In this document: positions 53,919-63,930 of the stretch, piece after piece
Position numbering within the stretch: position 1 is the first letter of the stretch
How the letters are laid out: every line of letters starts with the position of its first letter
From: Dendrophyllia cribrosa
Taxonomy: Eukaryota; Cnidaria; Anthozoa; Scleractinia; Dendrophylliidae
DNA length: 64,000 nucleotides
Reading direction: 5' to 3'
Assembly: GCA_024195265.1 (NCBI GenBank)
Contig: JAJLRJ010000007.1
Location: forward strand, 13,790,328 to 13,854,327
Notes under the pieces: model-generated
Databases searched by the model: none
Told to the model about the DNA's origin: nothing
What the model saw: the letters and a program-made list of their open reading frames with translations, nothing else
Made by a program: the position numbers and the translations under genes

Positions 53919-54876
53919 GATTGAAGGTGCACCCTGGTACCGGACACCAATACTTCAACCTCTTAGCGCTGTGTGCTCGTTTGTTGGCGGGTCTGGAGAT
54001 AGGGCCGCGCTTTCGATTTCCATGCCTAAAGACTTCGACAATTGCATCTAGGTTTTCTTCTTCCAACTGGCCTTTGTTCACATGCGTCTTCAAGTGGCGC
54101 CTGATATCGCCACCATTGAAAGAACACCCTGGTAACCGGCATTTTGTTTTCTTGTGGTGAGACTTCTTTTTGCCTTCGTCTTCGCTCTCTTCGTCCCTAT
54201 GTTTTCTTTCCTTCGCCTCTTTCCTTGGCTTCTTCCTTGGCATTTCCTTGGCAGTTTCCCTCTTACGTTTCTTATCCAAGGGCGTTTTCTCTTCGTCCGA
54301 GTCTTCCGTGTCTTCGTCCTTGTCCTTCCTTTTCTTCACCTTTTCTTTCGTTTTTCGTTTTTTCTTTACGGGCGTGGACGGAATGATGTCAGAGTTAGAG
54401 TCTTCACCTTCAGTGTCGTCTTCCTCTGAGCTCTCCTCACCATACTTTTCGTTGTACTGTTGCTGCTGCAGAGTTGAAGCCAATTTTGATCTCGGCGCAT
54501 CAATCAATGTTATTTTCATGGCTTCTAAAATGTCCCCATCTTCAATAACTGTCTCGTTTCTGGTGAGCTCTTCCCCAAACTCTGTTTTGGCAATGTGTGC
54601 CAACGCCTTCATTCCAAGGCCTGCCGCATCTTTCAAAGAAGCCAACGCGAGGCTCTTCGCTGTGGAGTAGTAATGGCCTAGCTCTCTATAGTCCGCCACG
54701 ACTACCGATCTTGTGTAAATCCGTTTTTTTGCCACCTGCAAAGATCCTCCCTCTACTCCCAGGTACTCCAGTGATTCTTCATCTCCTTTCATTGCTTTCT
54801 GGATCACTCCATCCATGAAAGACGTTGTTTCTTGTTTGGTGATTTTTTCTTTGACTTTTTTCCGGAATTCAGCCAT
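53881..54876 (-). pseudogene. N-terminal part of YR protein: basic/acidic linker and C2H2 fingers
   Basis: I prefer the Met at 54876 (MAEFRKKVKEKITKQETTSF); an upstream Met at 54933 is also in frame. After a helical domain of about 130 residues (RELGHYYSTAKSLALASLKD) comes a long Lys/Glu/Asp-rich linker with nuclear-localisation-like runs (VKKKRKTKEKVKKRK). Two C2H2-type fingers follow: CRLPGCSFNGGDIRRHLKTH and CPVPGCTFN..., the latter completed only in the next frame (YKHLQNVH). The frame ends at 53881 and overlaps the recombinase frame by 38 bases; a one-base shift in that window would fuse them. It may be mutation or programmed frameshifting; see findings. Confidence 0.65.
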
Positions 54877-54932
54877 TGTTGAATACCCTGCATGAAAACC
54901 CAATATTACACAAGGGGCCATTGGAAGGTACA

Positions 54933-55255
54933 CAGCACACTTAGAGTAATAAATTAGACCTTAATAGGGTGCTTACTAGTCATTGCGCTAGTCGCCTACC
55001 TACGGACATTCAGCACACTTGGAGTAATAAATTAGACCTTAATAGGGTGCTTACTAGTCATTGCGCTAGTCGCCTACCTACGGACATTCAGCACACTTGG
55101 AGTAATAAATTAGACCTTAATAGGGTGCTTACTAGTCATTGCGCTAGTCGCCTACCTACGGACATTCAGCACACTTAGAGTAATAAATTAGACCTTAATA
55201 GGGTGCTTACTAGTCATTGCGCTAGTTGCCTACCTACGGACATTCAGCACACTTA
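54933..55255. repeat. 78-bp tandem satellite, about 4.1 copies
   Basis: CAGCACACTT starts at 54933, 55011, 55089, 55167 and 55245, exactly 78 bp apart, and copies differ at only a few bases. It begins within the 5' end of the recombinase gene. The unit is a multiple of three, so a spurious open frame crosses it. Confidence 0.95.
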
Positions 55256-55907
55256 GCACACTACCCCCCCGGACTGCCCCCCCCCCCAACCTACCACAGT
55301 TGAAAAGGTGACATCGAATAGATGTCATTAAAAAAAAAAATTGAAAATCGAGCAAATCTATGAGAAATAGGTCAACTTTAAGATTTCTAGTTACCAGGCC
55401 ATACCGTTTGCTTTCCTGCAATGGTCTACTGGGTAATTTTGTGGCCAAAATGCTACCGCTAATAACTCAGTAACTATAGAAGCTTTTAAAATCAAACTTT
55501 GTAAACATGTTTAACATGCCAAGGGGTATCTCGATGGTCCATCATAATTATTTCAGATGCTTTAAATTCCTTGTTATTAAGGTATCAATTTACGCATGAA
55601 TTAGCGTTATTTTGTTGTCAAAAATGACGTCAAATTCAACGGTTTCACTTACGGTAGGGGCGAAGAGTGCAAATGAAATATGTTTATGGTGTTTGAATTC
55701 AAAAAAGTTGAGAAACAACTTCTATAGTCACAAATAGCGCTGTGCACTATTTCTAAAAATAGATTTCGCCACATGAGACCCCCCGCACAGACTCAGACAA
55801 ACATTGCGACCCGCTACAAAGAAATGTATGAGCGTGAAGTGCGGTACCGACGGAAAACAGCGAAAAACTTCGTCAAATTGTAGAGTTAGGTCCTAGAAAG
55901 ACAAGGA

Positions 55908-56129
55908 ATGGTTGGTACCAAACACTGTTGTTGGGGTGAGTGTAATTCCGACTCGAGATATCCCGACAGATGGCCGAAATCTCTCAAAGAGTTGAACGAA
56001 TTGGGAGAGAAAGTGTTCATACCGTTCCCTAAACCAACCGGCAAAAACATTGAGAAGTGTAAGCGTTGGATAGTCGCTTGTTCAAGAGTTTTGCTTAAAG
56101 ACATTAAATTATGTTCATTCCTTACTTAA
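55908..56129 (+). pseudogene. THAP-type zinc-finger fragment
   Basis: A 73-codon frame, [20 protein letters not shown], then [20 protein letters not shown] and VACSR. The C-x4-C start, the aromatic-Pro FIPFPKP and KRWI.AC.R match the first two-thirds of a THAP domain (C2CH zinc-dependent DNA binding, known from P-element and other transposases). The final Cys-x2-His part is replaced by unrelated residues ending at 56129. Probably the 5' piece of a transposase gene whose remainder was lost to internal deletion. Confidence 0.6.
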
Positions 56130-56711
56130 GGAAAGGACTGAAGAATTTACTAGCATCCGTGAGATTTACAAAACAGCAACTATGTTGCAGATTATCTGCT
56201 GGATGCCAAATCATACGCTATGACAAAGCAACGGAGGTTCATCCTAGCTCCACTGAGACACACTACTCAACTACAGAACTAACTTAGGAGCTAAAAATTA
56301 TTGCAAGAATTCATGATTTCACTGCAGTGGAATTATAGACTACGGCTTTTTGAGAGTCGGATCTAAGACGTCCACATCCGTGATACCGGAAACACTTTCT
56401 CTCAAGTCTTGCACGCCGCAGACTTTAGACATTTAATCACGGCCTGAGAAATTAAACGATCCTAGCACTTTCAAAGCGATAACAAACTTTAGCCGATAAG
56501 TATTTATCTTGCAACAAAAGTAAGCCAAAGAAACCACAATGTATGCCAATAGAGCTAGCACCGAATAACGGCATAAAGAAATAAAATAATTCTAACGGCT
56601 CTGGACAGCATGAATCCTCCTATCAATCTGAGAGATAATCCGCCGAGATCAAAAGGTTTATATCATCGAAAAGAACAAGTTCTCAACTGTGATCTAAAGG
56701 CGCGATCCTCT

Positions 56712-57215
56712 CTAAAGTCTTACTGGGAAAGCTTTACACTTTAGGCTTTTAAAATACTTTTTGCGACGAGTGGGAGTCGTGTTTAGCCTGTCCTTTTTTA
56801 TAACACCATTTTGGATAGATTCCAACGCATAATAGTGGACGTGTCCATAGTTGAACAGCGAAGGAATGTTCTGCGACGGAAAAACGCGCCAGCCGGTCGT
56901 AGGAATAACGGGAACAGAGTTTAAGGGGCGATTTCCTTGGATCTCTGAATTTTCCTTGATGATTTTAGCAGCGAACCATTTACCATTGTCAATGCTTGGA
57001 TCGAGCGTGTGGTGATTTCCGCTCTTCAAACAGTCGCGTACACGTTTCACAAGCTCGTCTCGTTTCCCGTGCAATTTCAGCCCTCTACATCTCAGCCATC
57101 GTTTTAACTGTTCCACTGTATACTCCTCCGGCTCTCTTTCGAATTTCGACCCAGGTACGCCATCCTCATCCGTTAAAACAGTAAAACATTGCTGCGTACT
57201 ACTCGCCATTCGCAT
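56712..57215 (-). pseudogene. SAP-domain protein, 5' fragment
   Basis: ATG at 57215. Residues about 30-66 form a SAP domain (EYTVEQLKRWLRCRGLKLHG, KRDELVKRVRDC). It continues with NGKWFAAKIIKENSE and GWRVFPSQNIPSLFNYGHVH, YYALESI, then degrades into a basic tail ending at 56712. From memory, cnidarian proteins with this start continue with a SWIM zinc finger and a YqaJ-type exonuclease. Neither is present here, and I could not check that memory. It is the mirror partner of the THAP-like frame in the same small element. Confidence 0.6.
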
Positions 57216-57311
57216 ACATTTCCCTTACTTCTCTTACAGAATTGGACTTTGTTTGTCTGAGTCTCGGCGGGGGTCTCAAATTTCGTGACGTCATTAGTGC
57301 ACAGCGCTATT

Positions 57312-59500
57312 GCATGAACACATGAAGCAAGTCATGAATAATTCATTACCTTGTTAGCATACGCAAATTACGTAGCAGTGAAACGCTGACACTCAAACAA
57401 AATGATATGTATAGGTGCACTGATGCCTTATGTGTCTTCGCTGACAGTTTGTTTGCTGCTACATAGTTTGCTAACGCCATAAATAAGTAACAATTACGGA
57501 GCAAAGAAAGCATATACTCACCAAAGGAGAACTCTGTACTCTCTCCGACCGTTAGTGGTCTGGGTTACCGTAACTCTAACCCGTTTGTGGTCTGGGCCCG
57601 AGTTTTTTTGCTGAACTTTGGGGTTTGTTTTTCTCGGTAACCAATAGGTCAATTTACTTGAAACTTTACAAACAGACTTAACAGACATGAAACTAAATGG
57701 TCATGTGACTTTTATTTCGTTAACTGTCACTGTTGCTAAGCAACGCGCGTCCAACTTTGAACAACTATATCTCGTAAACTAAGTGGTCGATTTACTTCAA
57801 ACTCGCTACATTGACTAACCAGATATTGACTTAGATTTCTGTATGAAAATGGAGTGAAATTCGTCATGTAATTTTGATTGACAGCTGTCGAAGTGTCACG
57901 AATTAGGTAATAAGGCAGTAATAAGGTCAATGGGCCGACTTTCAACGTCTATATCTTTTGTTTTAGGGTTAGGTACGTAAAATATAATTGAGAGTCAGAT
58001 AGTACAGACGATGTTTTACAAAGTAGTGTTGTGATGGTGACAATGACGTCATCTGCCTTTGATTGACAGATGTCTAAAGTCAAAGAGCAAAAAATGCTGT
58101 CTCAGCGAAAAATAATAACTTTTCTTTTCAGAATTACGTAGAACATCTCTTATTGTTGATTTTCTGGAAGTTTTAAGCTAATCGAGCAAGTATTTTGTTA
58201 ATTACAATTGTTTGAACGCGTTAAGGTCGTGTCTTTTTTCGCTTTTTAAGGTCAACGGGCTACGTTTAAAAGGCTATATCTCGCTATTTGTTACAGTTAC
58301 AAAGACGAAACTTGGTAGACGGATAGCCCTAATAATGTTCTACAATGCAGTGTTATTATAGTGACGATGACGTCATACAAGATTGATTGACAGGTGTAAA
58401 AACTTCAAATGTCATAAAATGCTGACTCAGCATAAAATCACTTTTTTTGCCTATAATTTAATAGGACATGTGACAATATTGATTTTCTGCAGGTTGGAAG
58501 GTAATCCAGCTAGTGATTAGTGATTTATAGGCTTTTAAAGTTAAGCACAATTTTTAGCCTATTTTTCATTTTTCAATGAAGCACAACTTTAAGATGTCAT
58601 ATCTCAGTTGCGTTTTGGTCAATTGCTGAGTTACCTCTCTAAAAGTTTGCCCCACTTTCTGTTAATAAGTGTGTGTGATTGAACAACCAAACAACATACG
58701 TGGAATTTTTTATGAATTTTCTACCAACTTAGGTAAAAAAAAAACAAATATGCGGATTTGCCCCCATTTTTTTAACTTTGACCTTAATTTTCTCTGAAAC
58801 TTTGAAAGGGTTCAGATTTAGACATACACCACATTATAGCCCTTGTCAATAGCTTTCTTTTGATATAAAATACCGTTGCAAACAGTATGCTAGAATTTCC
58901 AATAATTTGAAAAAAACAAAATTTACTTTGCCCTCTAAAATTTTTTCTCCAATTTGGAACCTTTGAACATTCATAAAAACTTTATCACTTGACCAATTAA
59001 GCTGAAATTAAGTATTTCCCTTTCAAATAACCTGCTTTACGACATATCCAAATTTTAGCCCGAACCCCCTAATATTAAGGAAGTTAGGACTTTTGAAATT
59101 GTCTTGGTAGCTTTTTTGGTCGACCTTGGTTTTCAGTGAGACGGAAGTATAGTATAGAAGTGTAACTGACCCGGCATTTTTTCTGACAGTCTGAAAGTCG
59201 ATTTTTTTTTTCGTGGGGCTCCAAAAGGGTTTTTGATGGATCGTTTTAGACTATTATTAAACTCTTATTGCTAAAATATAAGGTTGAACCCCTTTTAACT
59301 CGCTGAATCTCCCAAAATTGAGCACCTGCCCTCTTCCAGAATTTCAAAATGCCCTAACCCTTAAGCCTATGTATGGATTTAAGTGCGATTTTGAGCATAT
59401 GTTTCTCGGGGTCAAAGGTCATGGCCTACGAAGTTTCACGCCCGTGGTGCATGTTGGGAAAATTTTGAGATGTTCAGAAACATTTGGGGCTTGAGGGGGG
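57312..59500. repeat. Non-coding field with diverged repeats of about 325 bp
   Basis: TATATCTCG-type phrases recur near 57766, 57949, 58275 and 58601 with similar surroundings. GTGACAATGACGTCATCTGC (58037) and GTGACGATGACGTCATACAA (58361), each followed by GATTGACAG and AAAATGCTG.CTCAGC, are 324 bp apart. No protein-like frame. It forms the right-hand arm of the 8.9-kb insertion. Confidence 0.6.
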
Positions 59501-59528
59501 CGAACCCTCACGGAATGTATCTAATTAG

Positions 59529-60782
59529 GGTTAACCACATAGAAATGTCTTTTCGGAATTCTCCATTTAGCTTAATGTGCCATCTGGAGTTAGTGATGCC
59601 CTTAGTTAAGCTAATGATACGCTGCAAGAAGGCTCGCCCGGGAACGACGACCTTGCATGCAAACTGAAGGGTACCGATCAATGACTGAAGTTCCTTGAGG
59701 GTAGCAGATTTCCGAGTGGACCACTGCTGCAGGGCCTCTTTGGCCCTGGCTAGCTTGTCCAAGGGGAGACGAGCTTCCATTTTTTCAGAATCAAGGAGAA
59801 CACCCATAAATTCTAGGGAGGTGGTGGGTGCGAATGTTTTACCTGGGGCAATGGGGATATTTAGCTCTGCAAAAAGGCAGAGGATTTTGCAAAGGGCTGT
59901 TAGGCCAACCGACCGAGGTGGACTGGTAACAAAGAAGAAATCGTCAAGAATATGGATTACATGAGGGATGCCCAACTTACACTTAATAATCCATTCAATC
60001 AAGTAGGATAGTTGGTCAAAAAGATAGGGCACACTGCGCAGCCCGAATGGAAGGACAGTGTCAAAGTAATACAGTCCGTTCCACTTCATACCCAGGAGCT
60101 CCCAGTCTGCTGGGTGCACTGGTATGTTGCGGAAGGCAGACTTGATGTCCAACTTGGACAGAAAACACCCTTGACCAAGATCCTGAATGATGGAGATGGC
60201 ATTATCTACAGTTATATAATGTAAAGAGTAGGCATTTGGACTGATGTGGGCATTGACACTAATAGGGTGATATTTGGGAAAGGATAGGTGGAAAATGGTG
60301 CGCCAGTCATTGGAGTGCTTCTTTGGGACAACCCCTATAGGATAGACCTGCAGGTTGGGGAATGGGGGAGAAGTGAAAGGACCAGCAGTATGACCCAGTT
60401 GCACTTCCTTTAGAATATTTTTGGTAATAATAGAGGGATTTTCCCCGGCAGAGATGAGGTTCGGGTACTCCTTGGGGACCCGGGGACCTTGAAAACCAAT
60501 TTTAAAACCCTGGGATAGGCCTGTAAGGAGATTGTTGACAGAGGCCGGGTCAGGGTGATCATGCAAGTAAGTGGTGAGTGTGGGAATATGAACTGGGGTG
60601 GAGGGAAACAATGTGGACAGATAGTTAGGTACGGCTTCGGGAGGAATGGCTAGAGCGACTAACTGTCTTAGATTGGGATCCCAAGCTTGAGGTGTCGTCG
60701 TGGTCCTTCCCAGGGTGGGTGGCTGTGCATCCAGGCTTGTTGCATTGGTGCCTGTAGGGGCAGGGGGTGCGGTGACAGGCAA
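59529..60782 (-). pseudogene. Reverse transcriptase of the Ngaro/PAT-like element
   Basis: About 418 codons on the minus strand. After a Pro/Thr-rich start: VQLGHTAGPFTSPPFPNLQV, YPIGVVPKKHSNDWRTIFHL, FLSKLDIKSAFRNIPVHPAD (motif A, Asp), TVLPFGLRSVPYLFDQL (motif B), HVIHILDDFFFVTSPP (motif C, with LDD instead of YxDD), and LEFMGVLLDSEKMEARLPLD (D/E). It is cut off by the 8.9-kb insertion right after the connection helix (RKDISMW). The RNase H continues at 50653. All catalytic Asp residues are present; the gene is dead only because of the insertion and flanking frameshifts. Confidence 0.9.
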
Positions 60783-60798
60783 CCCCTTTGTTGAAATT

Positions 60799-61937
60799 TT
60801 AACAGAGGTCTGAACGGGTTGGGCCCTGAGAGGCCTTTGACCTGGTAGAAAGGGGGCATGAATCGGTAAAATGGTCGGAACTACTACAGGACCTACATAA
60901 GATGGCCTTTGGAACGCCAGTGAACGTGTCTAAATAAAGCTGAACGTCCCTTTCCCCCCATTGAATAGAAAGGTTGTGAGAAGCCCGGCGGCGGAATTCT
61001 ACATCGTACACGTACCATGCCATGCCAGGAAACTTTCTCGCTGACTCGCGAATTAGGTGCTGGTAGGCAAATAAATCCACCCCGCGGGATGGGTAGGAGG
61101 AGAGTATAACTGAGGAGTAGATCGCCAAAGCATCGAGCCATCGATCGATGCCATTGATTTTGGGGCGTCTTGTGGAGGATGGGAGGGGGATGGTAAGACC
61201 CTCGTTCCCAACTTGGAGCTTAAGGTTAGAATTCGCGTCGAAATGATCGCGTAAGAAGGACGAAAACGGGAGAAGGCTAGCAAGGTCTACGTACTCACCG
61301 TTTGTTATGGCCGCTATGGTGCTGTTGGAGAGATGGCTGGCAAGCGAAGGCAGTCTGTAGTTAGAGTGGAGAGTGGCTGCATTATCGGGAAGGCCAAGAT
61401 TCAGGGAACGGACGGAGGTGTTGTTGTGTCCGCCATGTTGTCCGGGCGGTGGAGGACGTGGTGGAATGGCTGAGTGGAAACTGGGGCGGAAATTTTGACG
61501 TCTTGCAGTTCTGGCCGATTCGTGTCCGCATCTGTAGTGTTCTGGCTTGTGGAATTCTCAGAATTCGAAGGATGTAACGCTGCCAATTTGCCGTCTACAA
61601 TGGAGGCGATCATGGCCGCCAGACGCTCTTCAGCTACCGATGCGATGGGTGCATTTGGGGGATTTTGGTCGCCGGGTATTGGTGGTGGTGGCGGTACGGC
61701 ATCGTGCTCAAGGAGCCGAGCGATCAGGTCACGTCGTGGTCCTGTTTGCACCAGTTGGCGTTGTGATAGCATTTGCCGAAGTGCTTCGATAGGCATTGCT
61801 TCGTAAGGCATTGCTTCGTAATGGATAACCATGTCCGAGCCTCGAGAGTCAGTACGGTTGTTTCGGGCTGAACTGGCGTTAGTCGCACTCCGTGCCGAGT
61901 TTCTCTGGGTGCCGCGGGATCGGCGTTGTTTTGGCAT
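60799..61937 (-). pseudogene. Gag-like protein with N-terminal SAP domain and zinc knuckle
   Basis: ATG at 61937. It has a basic Arg/Ser start, a SAP-like block (IEALRQMLSQRQLVQTGPRR, DLIARLLEHD), and a Pro-rich linker. Near 61410 it shifts by one base. In the next frame it reads LPSLASHLSNSTIAAITNGE, NGIDRWLDALAIYSSVILSS, FPGMAWYVYDVEFRRRASHN and CRSCSSSDHFTDSC, an intact CX2CX4HX4C zinc knuckle, before a stop at 60799. The W.DA...Y..V....P and W..YD..FR patterns are typical of DIRS-order gag proteins. The SAP domain could help chromatin tethering (inference). Confidence 0.8.
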
Positions 61938-61970
61938 CGTACCGATGTAGGTAAAAAATACGCAGACACT

Positions 61971-62383
61971 GAAAAATTATGGGGACACGAACCCGCTTGG
62001 AGAGTGAAACACAAATGTGGGATGTTTCGTGTAAGTAGATTAGACGTGTACAGAAAAGCATGCTGGAATCACATGACAACGTGAGAGGGAAATCACTGGG
62101 AGCTTTGTCATACAAGTCAGTACTGTGAAAGTAAAATCACTTCACACTGGAAATTAACCTACAAGACTGTTGCGCTACAGGCCATGGCCTAGACTATTGG
62201 GCAGTGACCGAAAAAGCATGGCAAAATCACATGACAACATGAGTGGGAAATCACTGGGAACTTGACTTCCAATTTAACCTAGTAAAAGTACAATTACTTC
62301 AAGCGGGCAATGACCTATGGACTGTTGCACACACAGAGACTTCAGAGCTCATTAACCCCAGTTTAAAAGCTAAAACTTGAAAT
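61971..62383. repeat. Split direct repeat A1
   Basis: The 5' (minus-strand) end repeat of the Ngaro/PAT-like element, nearly identical to 47907-48319. It lies 34 bp upstream of the gag ATG. Confidence 0.95.
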
Positions 62384-62983
62384 AGCAAGAGACCCTCTAA
62401 GTCAGCTAGTTTCATATTTGGTGGTATAGAGATGTTATGATAGAGGAGAATTGCTATGATGTTGTCAAGTTTGATCTTGTGAGGTAGAAATAACAGGCTT
62501 TCATGCTTTTGTCAGTCATTATAATAATACATTTCTATAGCGCCTTTTCTCGGTGATTCAAAGGCGCTAATTGCATTCAAAATACACTAAAAATATCATC
62601 TAAAATCTACAATGTTAAGTTTAGTAAAAAGCTCGCTTAAATGATTGTAACAGGGGCTCTCCCCATAAAGCCCAGAAGGGTTTGGTGAGAGCCCCTGCTT
62701 AAAAAACATTTACAAGATGACTTCTGTATACTATTATAAATGGGAGCGAATGAAATGAATGAATGAGTGCTTGTTTATAATGTCTTTGTTGATGTCATAG
62801 TTATTAGAATGAATTGGTTTATCGAATTTTGTTTAAACGCCAGGATTGTTTGGACAATAGTTAGACATGTATAGACTCTCCTTTTTCAGATAGATCTTGC
62901 AGCTTTTCAGCATTGTTTGGATTCATTTTTGTTTTTCTTGAAACATGTTTTGAGCTTTTTTGTTCTCATTCTCTATTTTAATT
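62384..62983. other. Intergenic with a hairpin
   Basis: CAGGGGCTCTCC at 62651 pairs with GAGAGCCCCTG ending at 62697, with an inner CCC/GGG step, making a stable hairpin. Around 62520-62580 a CATTTCTATAGCGCC ... AAAGGCGC phrase looks like the end of a short interspersed element. No gene. Confidence 0.5.
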
Positions 62984-63930
62984 TTAAGATTCACAGATAC
63001 TTTTCTTGTGCCTAGCTGGTAAGTGGGCACGTCTGGCTACAAATATGGAACTGTCCTCCCTCTGGTTTATCTGTAATTTGTGAAGACGAAGTGGATGTGT
63101 CCTCAAATCCCACTCCTTATTAAAATTTGGACACTCATCAAAGGAGGGCAACTCGTCTTCTGAATACCTTTCATTCAGAGTCCAGTAGTAGAATGGTAGG
63201 TCTGTATCCATTCTCTTGCTGAACTCCCTGTAAATAAAAAAATACAAAGTGGGTTAAGGTGGCTCTGTTGTGTTCTTGATAAAACCTGTTAATCTTCGGA
63301 TAGTTTGTAAAGATCACCAAAATAAACCATGGATTCCTGTCTCTCCTTTGACTTTGTTTTTCTGAGAATTATACAATAATTTAGTGGCTGGGTGCTTTGA
63401 ATTGCCTCGTCTTTGTTTAGATAAGGGACCACCAATCCAGGCAAAAACAACCAGAAATTCCACGTAAGCCCTTAGTTTATACATTTCAGCCAGTCAATTA
63501 AAGTTTTCAAAAGTGTTGAAAAGTGGGTATAAGGAATATAGAATTATTTTGCTATGGTCTTTTGTTGTAGTGACAATCTTGAGAATTTATATGTTTACAC
63601 TGTAGTATTCTTACAAAACTAAAAAGGTAGAAGCCTGTCATTACACATCCAGATGCCCCTCAGCCCCCCACACCAACAACCAAACTCAACAACAAAAGAA
63701 CTAACTCACCTTACTCCCTTTGGCCAGTACTCTTTGAACTGTTTCAACACGAACACATTTTCAAGGTCTCGATGAGTGATGCTATAAAATGTTTCTAGGT
63801 CATCAGTAACAGCTGCACGAGGGTGCATGGTTCTGCACAACCAATTTCATTATTTAGCAATCTTCTCTGTTCCTTAGTAGTCACCTCAATTACAGTCTCT
63901 TGGGAGAACCCACGGATGTTTTCAACATGT
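62984..63930 (-). pseudogene. Spliced 3' gene fragment, unknown family
   Basis: Upstream piece: after a TTTTCGGTAG acceptor near 63930 the frame reads HVENIRGFSQETVIEVTTKE, shifts near 63845, then reads RAAVTDDLETFYSITHRDLE and VFVLKQFKEYWPKGV to a GTGAGT donor (exon end 63710). The last exon, 63227-62984, follows TATTTACAG, joins in phase (AG|G = Arg) and reads FSKRMDTDLPFYYWTLNERY, then SEDELPSFDECPNFNKEWDL and a basic C-terminus. The splice phases support a real gene. The family is not certain; I recall similar tails in uncharacterised cnidarian, possibly transposon-derived, proteins. The window ends before the 5' part. Confidence 0.5.

Larger units (their letters stand above)
55733..57311. 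mobile_element. Nested element with THAP-like and SAP-domain reading frames
   Basis: The ends AATAGCGCTGTGCACTA (left) and its complement (right) are followed inward by GAGACCCCC(C)GC...ACTCAGACAAAC on both sides, giving about 70 bp of imperfect inverted repeat. Two reading frames point inward from the two ends: THAP-like at 55908 (plus) and SAP-like at 57215 (minus). The middle (56130-56700) is non-coding. It reads as an internally deleted copy of a larger two-gene transposon. No target duplication was recognised. Confidence 0.7.
50657..59528 (-). mobile_element. 8.9-kb insertion encoding a zinc-finger tyrosine recombinase
   Basis: It splits the retrotransposon's RT from its RNase H. GGTTA flanks both sides (50652-50656, 59529-59533); alternatively TTAGGGT (50654-50660, 59525-59531) is the duplication. 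The left end reads GTCCTGTGAGGTTCTGCCCC and the right end, inward, ATTCCGTGAGGGTTCGCCCC, an imperfect inverted repeat. Copies of GAGGATCTGCCCCC crowd the left end (50662-50820). Inside are a recombinase gene (54876-51686), a 78-bp satellite (54933-55255), a nested element (55733-57311) and a field of diverged repeats. A tyrosine recombinase suggests a Crypton-like element, yet Cryptons lack inverted ends, so the class is open. Confidence 0.7.
47314..62383 (-). mobile_element. Ngaro/PAT-type tyrosine-recombinase retrotransposon (interrupted)
   Basis: On the minus strand the order is repeat A1 (62383-61971), gag (61937-60799), RT (60782-59529), [insertion], RNase H (50653-50136), tyrosine recombinase (50140-49157), repeat B1 (48762-48319), A2 (48319-47907), B2 (47747-47314). 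A1 and A2 are 413 bp and nearly identical; B1 and B2 are about 440 bp and about 95% alike by eye. Split direct repeats A1-ORFs-B1-A2-B2 plus an RT-RH-YR order define PAT/Ngaro-like elements of the DIRS order. Without the 8.9-kb insertion the element is about 6.2 kb, a normal length. Frameshifts in gag, at the RH/YR border and inside YR show it is inactive, but the near-identity of the A copies suggests a fairly recent insertion. Confidence 0.9.

Noticed and set aside
54144..54670. Three overlapping plus-strand frames, Ser/Phe/Leu-rich
   Set aside because: They are antisense shadows of the Lys/Glu/Asp-rich linker of the recombinase protein.
54969..55178. Plus-strand frame with a repeated 26-residue unit
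   Set aside because: It is simply the 78-bp satellite translated; no start context or non-repeat coding sequence is attached.
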